Assembly (NCBI RefSeq): GCF_000143415.4
Contig: NW_003314285.1
Coordinates: forward strand, 1,159,587 to 1,223,586
Reading direction: 5' to 3'
Length of the DNA: 64,000 nt
Origin: Selaginella moellendorffii
Lineage: Eukaryota > Streptophyta > Lycopodiopsida > Selaginellales > Selaginellaceae
In this document: one piece after another, positions 44,230-55,406 of the stretch
How the letters are laid out: every line of letters begins with the position of its first letter
How positions within the stretch are numbered: position 1 is the stretch's first letter
Notes under the pieces: model-generated
What the model saw: only the letters and a program-made list of their open reading frames with translations
Databases searched by the model: none
Told to the model about the DNA's origin: nothing
Position numbers and translations under genes: made by a program

Positions 44230-47200
44230 TTAATTAATACTTATGTTTTATGATTTAGCCAATTGTTAGATTTTGAGAGAAAGAATGTTAATGTCTGCAT
44301 TACAACTTAAAAACCTTAGAACTTAAATAATGAAAGCTATGTGTGTAAAGTAGTAATTTCAAGTCATATGTGTGGTGCCATTTATACAAGTTTTGCCTCT
44401 GATACTTTTGAAAGACATAGATTCACCAAGCTTAAATCTTAAGATTTGAGTTGTAAATGTTTAAAATAATGTTCTCTATCTTCTTGATATTATTCATAAA
44501 ATTTACTATTTCAACTATAAATTTTTATCTACAAAATAGTATGACAATTGAGAGTGTTAATTTAATTATTCTTGCTCTTGTATTAATGATTAATAACACT
44601 GAATCTGGAGAGTTACCAAAAGGTCAAAGTATGCAATATGATTATACAATACAAGATGATATATATGGTCCTTTAAGCATGACAAATCAAATATGGATTT
44701 ATAGTTTAAATGGAAAATCTATTGATACAACTTGCGGGGCAAATCTTGTTGAATATGAACATGATGATGGTGATAATGTAAGACATAGATTGGCTACTCT
44801 ATTAAATTTATATCATAATCGTATTCTAAATTTACGTGCAAGATTTGTTAGAATAGTGTTTGGTTCTTATGCTATTGAGTTTATGGAAAAAAATTCTGCA
44901 CATGGATTACCAAAAATTCAAAATACTATATCCAATAATTTACTTGATTATAGAATTGATCTCACTACTTTAATTAGTAACATGCCTTAAAATTCCTTAA
45001 ATGCTACTGAATTTTTATTATCACCAAATAAGAAAGGTTATTTATATTTACATTTAAATTGCATTCTTGCTTTATATGTAAGAAATGATATAAAATGGTA
45101 TAAAGGATCTTCAAATTTTAAAAACTCTGAATTTAAGATAGAAATGGATGGGAATATTGTACTGTATTCTGATAATTCAATTATGGTTTGGTCTCCTAAT
45201 ATATATTGTAATAACAAGAGAAATTGTGATATAGTAAAAACATTTCTTTCTCTTCAAAGTGACTGTAATTTGGTATTATATGAATCCCATCAAAAAACAT
45301 TTTTAAAACATCCTAAATTGAAGGTATTGTGGGCTTCAAATACAAACCCATGCAATTAATTGTAATTTCTTTCCCATGCCCTTTGCAAATTAAGAGAAAA
45401 CTGTGATAATTTGTATACAATAGTCAACAATTCTCAAAAGAAATAAAAACTCTACCTACTTCAATTGCTCCCTTAGAGGAACTCCTTAATAATCTGTTTC
45501 TAGATGTAGTTTAGATTTACATGCAGTTTAAGGGTAATTTGAAGTTAAAAGTGGAAATATTTCTCTTTCGATTCTAACGCTACATTCTCACGGCGATCGG
45601 GCTGCGCACAACGTGCACTCCATCTTCCCAGGTGAGATCCGAGAAGCTCCATTTCGGCGCTTGGGGATCCGCCGTTATGGATCCCTTGGCGGAGACGGTG
45701 ACGCTGTAGGTCAGCTTCTGTCCGGCGCTTGTGAAGCTCAGCTTGGTGGGAGTGACCGAGATCGAGATTCCCTTGGCGCTTCCCACGGAAGCGGTGTAGG
45801 TCGCGCTGGGATTTCCCACATTGGTCACTGTCCTCTCCACCGTCTTGCTGGATCCATCCAAGAGGACTGCGATGGAGGGATAGTTGAGGCTGAAAGAGGT
45901 GTCGTTCTTGGGGCATTTGCTGCTACTGTCGCCTGTGATGTTTTGGATTTGCTTGGAGGTATAGCCCGAGTTACAGAGATAGGTGATATAGTCGAGAGGA
46001 TCAGTGTCGTAGACTAGTCCTGGATCGACTGCTTTTGCTGGTTGGATCTCACCGTTTCCAACGTCGAAAACAGTCGCTGCCTTGTTAGTGCTTGGATCGA
46101 CGATTGTTTTGTTGGTGTTGTCTTTGGTGATAGCTGCCAAGAACACTCTTGAGTCTCCAGTTTTATTTTGTTTTCTCTCGACTTACCTGTGGTCATGACT
46201 GCTGATTTGATCGCCGCAGGACTCCATGTTGGGTGAATGGATTTCAAGTAAGCGATGGTGCCACTGACGTGAGGGCACGCCATGGAAGTTCCAGAGAGAA
46301 AAGTGTACTCCACGAACACTTCCTTTCCATTGTCAGTGTCGGGGATATTGCTTGGCCAAGCTGCTAAGATCTCGACTCCTGGAGCGGTAACGTCCGGCTG
46401 CAACGCGAGATAAGTCACAAGCTTCATGGTATGTCTTTCGAGTACCTTGATGATATCCGGACTGATTGTGTGTGGACCTCTTGACGAAAACTCCGCTACG
46501 ACAGGTGCTGGCTTGTAAGGAATCGTTGTTCCTCTGAGAATTCGTGATTTACGACTGCACAGAAACCACGAGGCCAAGAGTAAGTTTCCATCACCTTTTG
46601 ATCATCTGTTATACTTACTTGGCTGCTATTTTAGCATCCTCGTTGATCTCCCTGTCGATTGTACTGGCACCGACTGTGAAGATCCAGGGAGCACCGTTGG
46701 ACACCGATCCAGTAAATGGTCCAGAGTTTCCACCAGCGCAAGAGACCATGATCCCTCTTTCGACGGCGTGATAGGCACCAATCGCAATGACGTCTACGCT
46801 GTAAACTGCGGGATAGCCTCCGAGTGAGATGGACAGGACATCCACGCCGTCGTTGATGGCATCGTCGAAACCCGCAGCGATGTCAACCTCCTCGCAGCTA
46901 TCCGTCCAGCAGACTTTGTACATGGCGATCCGAGCATTTGGAGCTCCTCCTCGGGCCGTGCCAGGAGCGAGTCCTCTCTTACTCGCGTGCGGAACCAGGC
47001 TCCCAGCAGCTGTCGACGACGTATGAGTTCCATGTCCAACCGAGTCTCTCGAGTTCTTGTATGGACCCGTCGAGACTTTCGCTCCGTTATAGTATCTGGC
47101 TCCAACGAGCTTCCTGGTAAGGAGTTCATTCATCACTTTAGTCTTTTCTTCTGGCAAACTATAACACGTACTTGTTGCAGTTGACAGTCTCATTGGCTTT

Positions 47201-47742
47201 GGTGCCTGGTGGATTGACGCAAGTTCCTTTCCAACGAGCTGGCACAGGTCCCATGTCGGTGTCCTTGAAACTCTCCGACTCCGGCCAGATTCCTACGCAC
47301 AGAACAAGTAAGCACATCGAGCTTTTTCGGGCGAGCTTTGTGAAGTTACCTGTGTCCAGAAGCCCGACGATCACGTCAGTGGGAGCACTTGGAGATCCAG
47401 CGTGACTGCTTTTGGCTGGCATGGCCATGCCGAGGAAATCCCACGAGTGTGTTGTCAGTGGATGGAGCGTTTTGCTGGGATAGATGTTGAGGACCTCAGG
47501 CATTCCTACACAATGGTAACGATCGGTTTGTACTTTTCATGTGTTAAGCAATGACTAACTGGAGATTGTTTCGGCCTCTTGTTCGGTCAGGTATGCCGAG
47601 AATCCACTGAAGGCGTACTTGTAACTGAAGATGATGGACGAGCGAGCATTCTCGATGCTGCAAGACAAATTCTCGGAAGCGTGAGCCTCGCCAAGACACA
47701 AAGGGAATCGATCAAACCTTCCAACAGCTCTTGCAAGTATGT
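44230..47742. repeat. Segmental duplication, copy B (lectin plus subtilase)
   Basis: Counterpart of 33400-36805. On the right, copy B continues with exon 2, exon 1, leader and promoter of the subtilase, which copy A lacks, so B is closer to the ancestral layout at that end. Confidence 0.93.
44541..45359 (+). pseudogene. GNA-lectin gene copy B, one premature stop
   Basis: Same frame as 33687-34505, but a TAA at 44988-44990 (TAC, Tyr, in copy A) ends it after 150 codons, just before the lectin domain. The rest of the lectin domain is intact downstream in the same frame to 45359. The likely start is the ATG at 44541 (MTIESVNLIILALVLMI, a good signal peptide); an upstream in-frame ATG at 44457 adds 28 mostly hydrophobic residues. 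If translated it would give a secreted protein without the lectin domain. It may be a young pseudogene. Confidence 0.8.
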
Positions 47743-47934
47743 CATGGTGGATCAAGGTGAGCTCGCTCGATTCCACTCCTTTGCTAGTTCCCAGATATGC
47801 GATATAGGCCTGGAAGTTTTTCCACTTTCAAGCTTAAGCACGCTGGAAATCATTCTCACCTTCTTTGTAGGAGACCCGAGAATCGCTTGGCACTGGAAGA
47901 GCAAGCAAGCAAGAAGTAGAAGCTGGAAAACCAT
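45580..47934 (-). CDS. Subtilisin-like serine protease (S8A, cucumisin type) lacking the PA domain
   Basis: Nine exons joined by GT-AG introns of 48-64 bp: 47860-47934, 47718-47809, 47560-47657, 47350-47505, 47172-47292, 46619-47113, 46446-46554, 46187-46397, 45580-46133; 636 residues. Signal peptide 1-17 ([17 protein letters not shown]), then an inhibitor_I9 propeptide to about residue 110 ([19 protein letters not shown]). The catalytic triad is present: Asp139 in DTGIWPES, His208 in GHGTH, Ser420 in GTSMACPH, plus Asn310 in AGGNSGP. The C-terminal fibronectin-III-like domain ends SPIAVRM. Plant subtilases usually have about 750 residues; here only about 15 lie between TVGASTIDR and [13 protein letters not shown], so the protease-associated domain (roughly 150 residues) is absent. 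It would act outside the cell. A TATA box stands 46 bp upstream of the ATG. Confidence 0.88.
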
Positions 47935-47979
47935 CTTTGCTTGCTTGCTAGGCTTGAGAAGCTATGGAGGAGAAAATCT

Positions 47980-47987
47980 TATTTATA
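47980..47987 (-). promoter_or_regulatory. TATA box of the subtilase gene
   Basis: Minus strand TATAAATA, 46-53 bp upstream of the ATG at 47934. It leaves room for a leader of about 20 nt, so position and sequence suit a core promoter. Confidence 0.6.
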
Positions 47988-47994
47988 CTTGCGA

Positions 47995-48240
47995 TTAAAA
48001 TTGTCGTTTAGAATGTGTTAGAATGTGGAAGATTCTTTAGCGAAGAACTATTGTGAATGCTACTCAACGTAGGAATTTCTCTGGGATTGTAAAAGACAGG
48101 ACATTACTGTCACTATTTCACGTTTGACTTTTTTTGTTTTTACGCGAAAGGGCTTCACAGTTTATTTACTTGTTAATTAATGGTAGAATCTTAATCTTTT
48201 TACAAAGCTCCAAAGAGCTTGGAGCTGTTCTTGTGATTTT
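47995..48240. other. Spacer between subtilase promoter and NTF2-like gene 3' end
   Basis: AT-rich; should hold upstream promoter elements of the subtilase and the 3' UTR of the NTF2-like gene. No coding sequence seen. Confidence 0.5.
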
Positions 48241-49147
48241 TTACGCGGCGGTGGCTGGATCTTTGCCGCAACCCATGAGCAAATGCGTGATCATCATGTT
48301 TCCTCGTCTCACCGATTCGGCCAATCGTCCCACCAGCGGGAGCTTCACTGTGTCTCTCGATTTTAATGGCTGCTTATGCCACCTGAAAACACGAAGTAAG
48401 TCTCTAAACGAAGTAGATCATGGCTTACAAGTCTTGGTGGCTGATCACTTTCCCATTCTCGACCTGATCAAAGAAGAAAGAATCGAAAACTGTGAGAGAT
48501 TCTTCTGACGAAAATGGAAGAGATTCTTCTCAAGCTTTTCTTTAATACCTTGAGCTTGATGAGTGACGGCATGTCGATTTGCCGGCCCAGAAACTTGTAG
48601 TGTTGGACGTTGTCAATGCGAATCTCTCCATTCTCTGGCTCCTCCACAACGCTGTAGTCGTCCGAGATTCGTCCCTCGCTAAACACCTTCCAATCCATCG
48701 ATGCGTTAGAAGCGGAATCACTCGAATTTGTGGACATGGCTTCTCTTCTCTTACCTTGGGAATGGAGTAGAAGGCCGATTTGATCTGCGGGACACTGCGC
48801 AAGAAAGAAATCACATAGAATGAATCGATCGATCGAGAGAGCGATGCCTTGATACCCGTTTGCGCGCATCAGCGGGTCCTCAAACGTGGCATTCGATGCG
48901 TAGACATCAAAATCCGCCGCGTTCGCCTTGCAATTGTATCTAAAACCATGAAATCTCGAGGGATTGGCAGCGAAAGCAATCGAAATGGCGCACTTACAGG
49001 TTGAGAATGTGAGGAAGAATGCTCCGCGCGAGCTGACTCAGGCCATCTGGCGCCAAGAACGCGTCAAAACGATACGCCGATCGATAATTCGATGGAAATC
49101 CTACCTTGTGTCGCGTCGCCCTTGGTTGCCGCCGATGGATCCGCCAT
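48241..49147 (-). CDS. NTF2/SnoaL-like domain protein, plant-conserved, function unknown
   Basis: Seven exons: 49105-49147, 48998-49046, 48856-48939, 48755-48794, 48549-48686, 48429-48463, 48241-48382, separated by introns of 46-85 bp; 176 residues. The layout is a short N-terminus, a helix (SQLARSILPHILNLYN), the cone-fold strand FDVYASNATFEDPLM, then YSIPKVF, a strand with NVQHYKFLGRQID, then LIKLKVENGKVISHQDLW and a basic C-terminus. This matches from memory a family of small uncharacterised plant and algal proteins with an NTF2-like fold. No catalytic residues can be assigned. It shares a 294-bp divergent upstream region with the SYT gene. The exon 5 acceptor (GGAAG) is the least certain junction. 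Confidence 0.8.
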
Positions 49148-49441
49148 AGCCGACACTCCACAGCTCAAAACCTTGCGTCTACAAAGAAGGCTACTAGACT
49201 GTAGAAACAACGCTTTGGACATTTACGTTTAAACAGTGTTATGGATAATTAGGGTTTACACGTGTCGCGTTTGCATGGCCTAGTGGATCCGTGGCAATCC
49301 TACGGCTGCCCACATGGCGAGCAAGTACCGTGACGCGATCGCGACCGTCCATCGTGGTTAATGGCAAAAGAGAGTAAAGAGAGATTCTCATTTTCTTTGA
49401 GCTTAATCTTTTGATCGATCGATCGAATTCTTGTCGCGGCG
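49148..49441. promoter_or_regulatory. Divergent promoter region between the NTF2-like and SYT genes
   Basis: 294 bp separate the two start codons on opposite strands, so both promoters must lie here or overlap. There is no clear TATA box. GATCGATCGATCG at about 49412-49424 is a short tandem GATC run. Confidence 0.6.
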
Positions 49442-51621
49442 ATGGAGGCGAGCTCTAATCTGGCATGGACGCTGATCCGGGAGGAGAGGTCGCGGATCGC
49501 GATCGCCACGGTCGCGGCGCTGGCGCCGCTGGTATGGGGAGGTCTGGTTTGGGTGTCCAGGCTTTCTTTCATCGGGCAGATCATCGCCGGGACCGTCATG
49601 GGGATGGGAACCATGGGGGCTTTCCATTACCTCGGTGTCTATCGGACGCGCAAGCGAATGCACAAGGTAATTCTTTCTAGAGTGAGGCCAATCGTTCCAG
49701 ATGGTTTTTAAATTCTTTCTTCCCGCAGGCTGTGACAATCGCGCAGCTCTCCATTGCTGATGCTCAGGTTCTAAAGAGATTTCTTCCTATCGAGGCACTG
49801 CCAAGCTGGATCCAAAACATCACAGACTTTGAAAAGGTACCGGACGATCACATTAGAACTTCTATCACTTTGTGCTTGACAAAACCAACTTAAACAGGTT
49901 ACTTGGCTCAACAGGGAGCTCGAAGAAGTTTGGCCTTTCTTGGATCAAGCAGCCTCGGAGATGATCAGGATGCAAATCCAACCAGTGCTGGATCAATACA
50001 AGTTTGGGCCGATCCAGAAACTCAACGTAAAGTCCGTTACTCTGGGAAAGGTTGCTCCTATGATCGGAGGTATGTGCGTTCTTCGTTCCTCTTTTTTTTG
50101 TTTTCTCAGCTCAATCGTTGTCCTTTCTTTCACCAGGCATTAAGTTCACTGGCGTAGGGAAGAACGAAGCAATGGTGGAAGTTGAAGTCGACTGGAGGCA
50201 TGGTGAAGATCAGAAGTTTACTCTTGAAGTACAGACAACTGGACCGGATTTCACTGTTCAGGTAATGGACTCGTTTGTCTCGCTTGGAAAGTGTATGTTG
50301 TGATTCGCAGGTGAAAGACTTTGTCTTCTATGGAATTCTGAGAGCTGTGCTCAAGCCTCTGACCGACCAGTTGCCGTGCTTTGGTGCCGCTGTGGTTTCG
50401 CTGAGAGAACCTGTAAGTGTGCTCCTTTTTATTGACATCACTCATGTCTTGTTCAATGCACAGCCTACCATAGATTTCAAGACTAAGTTCCTCGGCGGTG
50501 ACCTGCTCCAGCTCCCTGGTCTGGATGGAATGATCGACGTGAGCATAAACTTTTCTTTGGTTTGAAGCTGTGTTTCAACTTTGCTTTGGTTGGCAGGAAA
50601 TCATAAGGAACGCGGTGATGGATTTGCTTGTCTGGCCGAATAGGATGGTGATTCCAATACTTCCCGGCGACTACAGGTATCCCGGAAAGATTGTGTGGAT
50701 TGTTTTTCTTATCCTGGCCATCCTTGGCTTGCAGCTTTATGGAAATGCGACCTGTCGCTTATCTTGAAGTCCACATCATAGAAGCCAAGCGTTTGCTCAA
50801 CAAGGAAACGTTCGGCAAGTCTGATCCCTTCGTCTATGTGTACGTCCGACAAAAGCAAGAGCTCATGCAAAGAACGGCCACCAAAAGCAACACGAGCAAT
50901 CCCACTTGGAACGAGCACTTTATCGTCGACGTAAGCAAAGTCTAGATTCTCTTCCACTGCTTAAGTTTCTGTTTCGAAGGTCGAGGATCCCCAGACCCAG
51001 AAGCTAAACCTCAGGGTGATGGACTCGGACCAGATGAACGCTGCTGATTTTCTTGGCTTTGCCGAGATCCCCATTCGAGAGGTAAAGAAACTTAGAAAGA
51101 CTCGTCCATTTCCTCACAGACAGAGACACCTTTTCTTTCAGCTGGAACCAAACACCCCGAAGGATATGTGGGTGAAACTCGTCAAAGATCCTCGAAAGCC
51201 TCAAGACGAGAAAAACCGAGGGGAGATCCATCTCGTTGTCGCGTTCAAGCCTCACAAGCGCATGAACGAAGACGAGCATGAGCTCTTGCCTGCCGTGCCA
51301 GAGGGCGCTGGCGTCGCTCCTCCCACCGAGAAAAGCAAAGAAGACGAAGCCAAGAAGAGCGTCTCCACGCCTGAGCAACCGGAAACCAAGACCGCCACTC
51401 CAGCTCAAGAACACGATGGTGGCGGTGGTGATAGAGTAACAGCAGGTGGATTGGTGCTAAACAGGGCTGCGAGACCACCAACCAATGAGCCCATCGAAGG
51501 AACAAATCCAGAAGCTTTACCGGCAGAGAAGAAAGAATCGCTGGCACCATCGACTCCAACCAAAGAAAATGCCAAGGCTGCCGGGACTGAGACGATGAAC
51601 CAAGATGGAGCTACCGAATAG
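49442..51621 (+). CDS. Synaptotagmin-like (NTMC2/E-Syt type) SMP and C2 lipid-transfer protein
   Basis: Ten exons: 49442-49666, 49729-49836, 49898-50069, 50137-50261, 50311-50412, 50464-50538, 50597-50676, 50735-50930, 50980-51081, 51142-51621; 554 residues. An N-terminal membrane anchor of two hydrophobic segments (about 19-38 and 43-66) is followed by an SMP domain (about 95-290, with LPSWIQNITDFEKVTWLN and LLVWPNRMVIPI), which carries lipids at membrane contact sites. One C2 domain follows (about 303-425). Its calcium loops are only partly conserved: loop 1 has Glu320 for the first Asp but keeps Asp326 in KSDPF; loop 3 has Asp376, Asp378 and Asp384. The last 110 residues are a charged, Pro/Glu-rich, probably disordered tail. 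SYT1-like proteins have two C2 domains; this has one, as in some NTMC2 subtypes. It should sit at ER-plasma membrane contacts. Confidence 0.92.
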
Positions 51622-52088
51622 AGTCTGGAGGAGAGCGGCAATAAAGGTGAGAACTTTGAAGATCACTAGTGCGACGTAGTGTTTTATTCTCAAGAGTTTC
51701 GTTGTTTTTCCACGGAAAAAAAGAACTCTTCGTTCTACGTTACCAGGGGTGGTAGCACACTATGTACATGCCTCTTGAAGATAGAAAAAGAACTTTCGGA
51801 GCTCTTGGCACTCACAAATGTTACCCCCCTGAAAGAATTTTTTCTTTGTTTCCCAGAAACTTGGTCAGTTGATCCAAGCTCTATCCTGTTCTAAAAAAAA
51901 AGGTTGTCATGAACCTATGAAGCACAGATTGATTGTACACACCTCACCAGGTTCTAACTTACCGGGGCTCCATGCTTTCGAAGCGACTGTACAAAGCTTT
52001 TCTTTCAGGAAACAAAAGGAAGCGAGAGGCCCTTTTCTTCTTCCAGTCGTAGCTTCACTGTCGTCCAGCAGTGTGTTCGTCGTCGTCG
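51622..52088. other. Convergent intergenic region, no gene seen
   Basis: Holds the 3' ends of the SYT gene (+) and the PWWP gene (-). Only short ORFs without recognisable content. Confidence 0.6.
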
Positions 52089-54285
52089 TCAAGTCTCGAG
52101 AGGTCCACTCACTGCTGCCTTGATCCTGCTGAGAGCCACCCTTACGGGAACGCAAGCAGCCACAGGCCAGTTCTCTTCCTCAAACTCACGTCCGTTCCAA
52201 GCTCTTCCTCCGCCTGTGTTATTCACTCCTATCCCCGTCCCCTGTAAATGTACACTGGGCCTCTGCTCGCTCGCGATCGACGACAGCGTCCTCGTCTTCC
52301 TCGACGACGCCACCACCTTCTTCACCAGCCTCTTGGACAGGCTCTCTTTGTGTGGCGGCTTGGCCTTTCTCCGCGAAGAAGAGCTTCCGGCAATCCCTTC
52401 CTGTCTAAAACAGGCATCCTGTTCTTCGTCGGACGTACCGCCCTCGATGGCCTCCACAACCACGGGGTATCCAACTACAGCTCGCCTGGTCAGTTTGCTC
52501 GCTAGTAGAACCATTGGCACCGACGGCTTCTGGACGATGCTGTCTTTCTCCACTGGAACGTCCAGCCATTCCTCCTGGTACCATGCGGTTTCCTTCTCGG
52601 TCTTGATCTGTCCGAGCCTCGAGGGTGGTCTTTTCGCTGTAACCTGTTCCGTGTCACCCGACGCACCTTCGTCGTGCTCCTGCTTTACAAGAATCCTTCT
52701 CGGTGCTGCCCCTGGAAAACGCAAAACTTCATTGGTTAGCAGCAGCACCACCTTTTTTCACGGCTAAAAGACAGACTAAACCTTCTTCTCGCAGCTTTCT
52801 CAAACACCGTCTCGCCCTCTGGTGATCCGTTTCGTACCCTTTTCGTGCGCTTTCAAATAGTTCCTGAAAAGGACAAGTCAGAAATCGCGGGCAGCTGACA
52901 AAGAGGCGACTCACATTGCTGAAAAAAAATCTTCCTCTCAGACTTACTTCTTCAGAGGGATGAGATCCATCGCAGCAATCACCGGTGGCATGACCGGAGA
53001 AACTGCAGCAAGTCCTGTCGGCTACACCTGTCGTATTGTTAGAAAAATCCTCTCTGCAACCTTCGGCGACTGAAGAAGTAAATTCCACACCCATCCTCTC
53101 CAGCCCCCCTACAGCCTGGTTTCCTTCTACAAGAGCATCATCCTCGTCTACTATGTGCATCAGCTCACCGTCACCCGACAGAAACTTTGCACTGCTTTCC
53201 AAAACCTGCGTAAGCGGCCTCCTGCGGTCACGCTTCCTAAGCGATCCTTCCTCCCCTGCCCCGCCAGCCACAGTTCTCTTCCTCTTTGTAGTAAACGACG
53301 GAACTTTAATGCCATTTAACGTTGAGCCCTTCCCACTCTGAGTCACGCAACTCTGGTGATTCTCTATGTTCTCATCGTAGACACTGGCAGACCTTCTCCC
53401 TCTTCCGGCTGTTCGAAGTCCGAAGTCCTGCAATCCCCGCATTCTACGGAGTCCTTCCACCTCGTCCTCGTCAGGGTTCCACTCTTGCTCTTCTTGCCCC
53501 CTACCGGAGGAGGAAAGCCCACCAGAGTTATCGTCCTCTTCTGGATAAACTCGAGAATTCCCCGAATCCGTGTCATCGTCTGATACTATCGGTTTTACCA
53601 CCCGTTTTCGTCGTGATCGTGAGCGTGAGCGTGAACGAGTGCCTTCGACAGTGCTTACTTCCCTCTCCCCGTCATACTGTTCCCTCTTTCTGTATGCCGA
53701 GGACTCCACGAACCCGGACGAGCACTCCAGCTGCTGCCTCTCCAACTCCAAAGCATGGAGAATAGCATCCTCTCGCCGTGCATACTTCTCCCTCTTCTTG
53801 GTTGGCAATCCTGCTACAGCCTTGGCCTTCTCGATGCACTCCTCAAAATCTCCACAGCGGAAAGGCTTCACCCTCTTTGATTTCTCAATGTTGTACCAAT
53901 CGCTGGTAAAGACAAACGGTGAGAACCACCATACTATTCTCAACAAGCAAAGCACCAAAGACCATCCAATATCGACCAAGAAAACCACGAAAAACCATCC
54001 AAGATTAAATTTTTCCGGGAGATGGCACCTCCAAACCAGAAGGAAAAGAAAGATCATCCAAGCAAGCATGGCAAAGCAAAATGTAGGTTCTTACACGCTG
54101 CCGTCCTCCCTCCCGAGAAGCTTGACGGGAGTCCCCGATCTGGGTGAGAGGAGATTCGCTGTAGAGAGCTCGGAGTCCGAGATAATTCTCCCCGGCCACC
54201 ACGATCCATTCCTGCGCCTCACCCATACAATCGTGCCTACTGCTGTATCTACATTCGTGTAAGAATCCCTGGAAGAGCCACCCAT
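52089..54285 (-). CDS. PWWP-domain chromatin protein (At1g51745-like)
   Basis: Four exons: 54092-54285, 52948-53902, 52782-52863, 52089-52711; introns of 189, 84 and 70 bp; 617 residues. The PWWP domain occupies about residues 13-110: VGTIVWVRRRNGSWWPGRI with the SWWP core at 28-31, then SPRSGTPVKLLGRED and DWYNIEKSKRVKPFRCG. PWWP domains bind methylated histone tails and DNA, and this subfamily is nuclear. The long middle is acidic and Ser/Arg-rich, with a basic RSRSRSRSRRKR run. The C-terminus has the subfamily block VPMVLLASKLTRRAVVGYP and ends NWPVAACVPVRVALSRI. I chose the ATG at 54285 because the family starts MG..S a few residues before the domain; a frame upstream is open but has a stop and no better ATG. 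Confidence 0.87.
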
Positions 54286-54777
54286 TCTGGGCATGCGTTG
54301 GCTTGACCCTTCCCGATCTCTCACCTACAGCGACAATCCCGCCTTGAGATTCCGGAGGAGGCTGAGGAGCTCGTCCAGGCGCTGGAACTGCATTGAATTG
54401 TCGCAAATCCGCGCGCTCTTGCCATGGGGGAGAGAGATCGACAAGGCCCGCGACATGAATTCCCGATCCGGGTCGCGATTCTTGCGCCACACACCTGCTG
54501 CCGCCTTGGCATCGTCGTCAGCGGATTCCGATCCAGCGCCGCGGCGGCGCCACGAGCCAGAACGTCGCAGCGCCCTCACGCGCCATAGCTAGAGCTCCTT
54601 CCGCGCCAAAACCCTAACCCTAGAATTGACTTCATCATCGTCAACACCCCACGCGACCTCTCTCCGCCGCTCCGCCGCCGCCAATTTTACCTCCACCACC
54701 GCCGCCGCCACCAGCGGGGATTCCACGTGGTTGCCCTAATATTTTCTTTTCTTTTTGCCACGTAGTTTTCTATATAT
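54286..54777. promoter_or_regulatory. Divergent promoter region between the PWWP and tail-anchored genes
   Basis: The start codons of the two genes are 492 bp apart. The region contains a CCG-rich stretch (about 54655-54720) and short ORFs that I take as leader sequence of the PWWP gene. CTATATATATG at about 54770-54780 overlaps the ATG of the tail-anchored protein, so it is not a usable TATA box for that start. Confidence 0.5.
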
Positions 54778-55113
54778 ATGGGTTCTTTGCAAATCAAACC
54801 TAAGGAAATGGACGAGGATGGGAATGAATACAATCATTTTACTGATGATTCGGAGGATGAAATACATGAGGATGAGGAGGATGGGGATCTCCTCGCTATG
54901 CAATTCGAAGATGCTTATTCCACCCACGACACTGGAGTTACGCTTACAGATCCAACACAAATTCTCCAGCACCAAATTCTAATCCTTCAGAATCGCTTGG
55001 AAAGCCTTGAGAAATTCGTGGAGCGATTAATTTGGCTGGTCGTTCTTGGCTTGTTAGCCTACATCGTTATAGGTGGGATGTGGCGCTATATTTCAATCGC
55101 TACTCGTGAATAA
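54778..55113 (+). CDS. Small acidic protein with coiled coil and C-terminal membrane anchor
   Basis: 111 residues in a single exon. Residues 10-47 are strongly acidic (HFTDDSEDEIHEDEED). Residues 60-84 form an amphipathic helix, likely a coiled coil (QILQHQILILQNRLESLEKF). Residues 85-101 are hydrophobic (IWLVVLGLLAYIVIGG) and close to the C-terminus, as in tail-anchored proteins whose N-terminus faces the cytosol. I do not recognise the family. The AT-rich context and lack of homology by eye leave some doubt that it is expressed, but the composition is not what a chance ORF gives. Confidence 0.6.
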   Translation: MGSLQIKPKEMDEDGNEYNHFTDDSEDEIHEDEEDGDLLAMQFEDAYSTHDTGVTLTDPTQILQHQILILQNRLESLEKFVERLIWLVVLGLLAYIVIGGMWRYISIATRE

Positions 55114-55406
55114 CTATGATTGGGCGATAATTCAATTTATCAAGCTCAACACTTTTCACTTTTGTTCCTAGATTCCTCCTCGTACAAGGATGGATTGATG
55201 GATGTAGCATGAAGGGTGGCAAGAAGTGAATCTAGATTTACACCTCAACCAGGCAATAAACAATTGTCTCTAAATCCATGGTTCTAAGAACTCATTAACA
55301 TGAATGATTAATTAAAAAAAATATTAGATTTAAACTACGCATGTTCGCGGAATATTTTTGCGCTCTTCATAGTTTTAAAAACGAAGGAAAGGTTTGATAA
55401 TGAGAA
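55114..55406. other. Intergenic region upstream of the PPR gene
   Basis: 293 bp of AT-rich sequence without an ORF; presumably the PPR promoter. TTAATTAAAAAAAATATTAG near 55310-55328 is the most AT-rich part. Confidence 0.5.

Noticed and set aside
48134-48508. Plus-strand frame of 124 residues
   Set aside because: Antisense to the last exons of the NTF2-like gene, whose spliced frame is well supported.
52120-52767. Plus-strand frame of 215 residues opposite the PWWP gene
   Set aside because: Antisense shadow; the minus strand has the PWWP-family C-terminal block and consistent splice sites.
53570-54262. Plus-strand frame of 230 residues opposite the PWWP domain
   Set aside because: Antisense of exons 1-2 and the intron; no recognisable domain.
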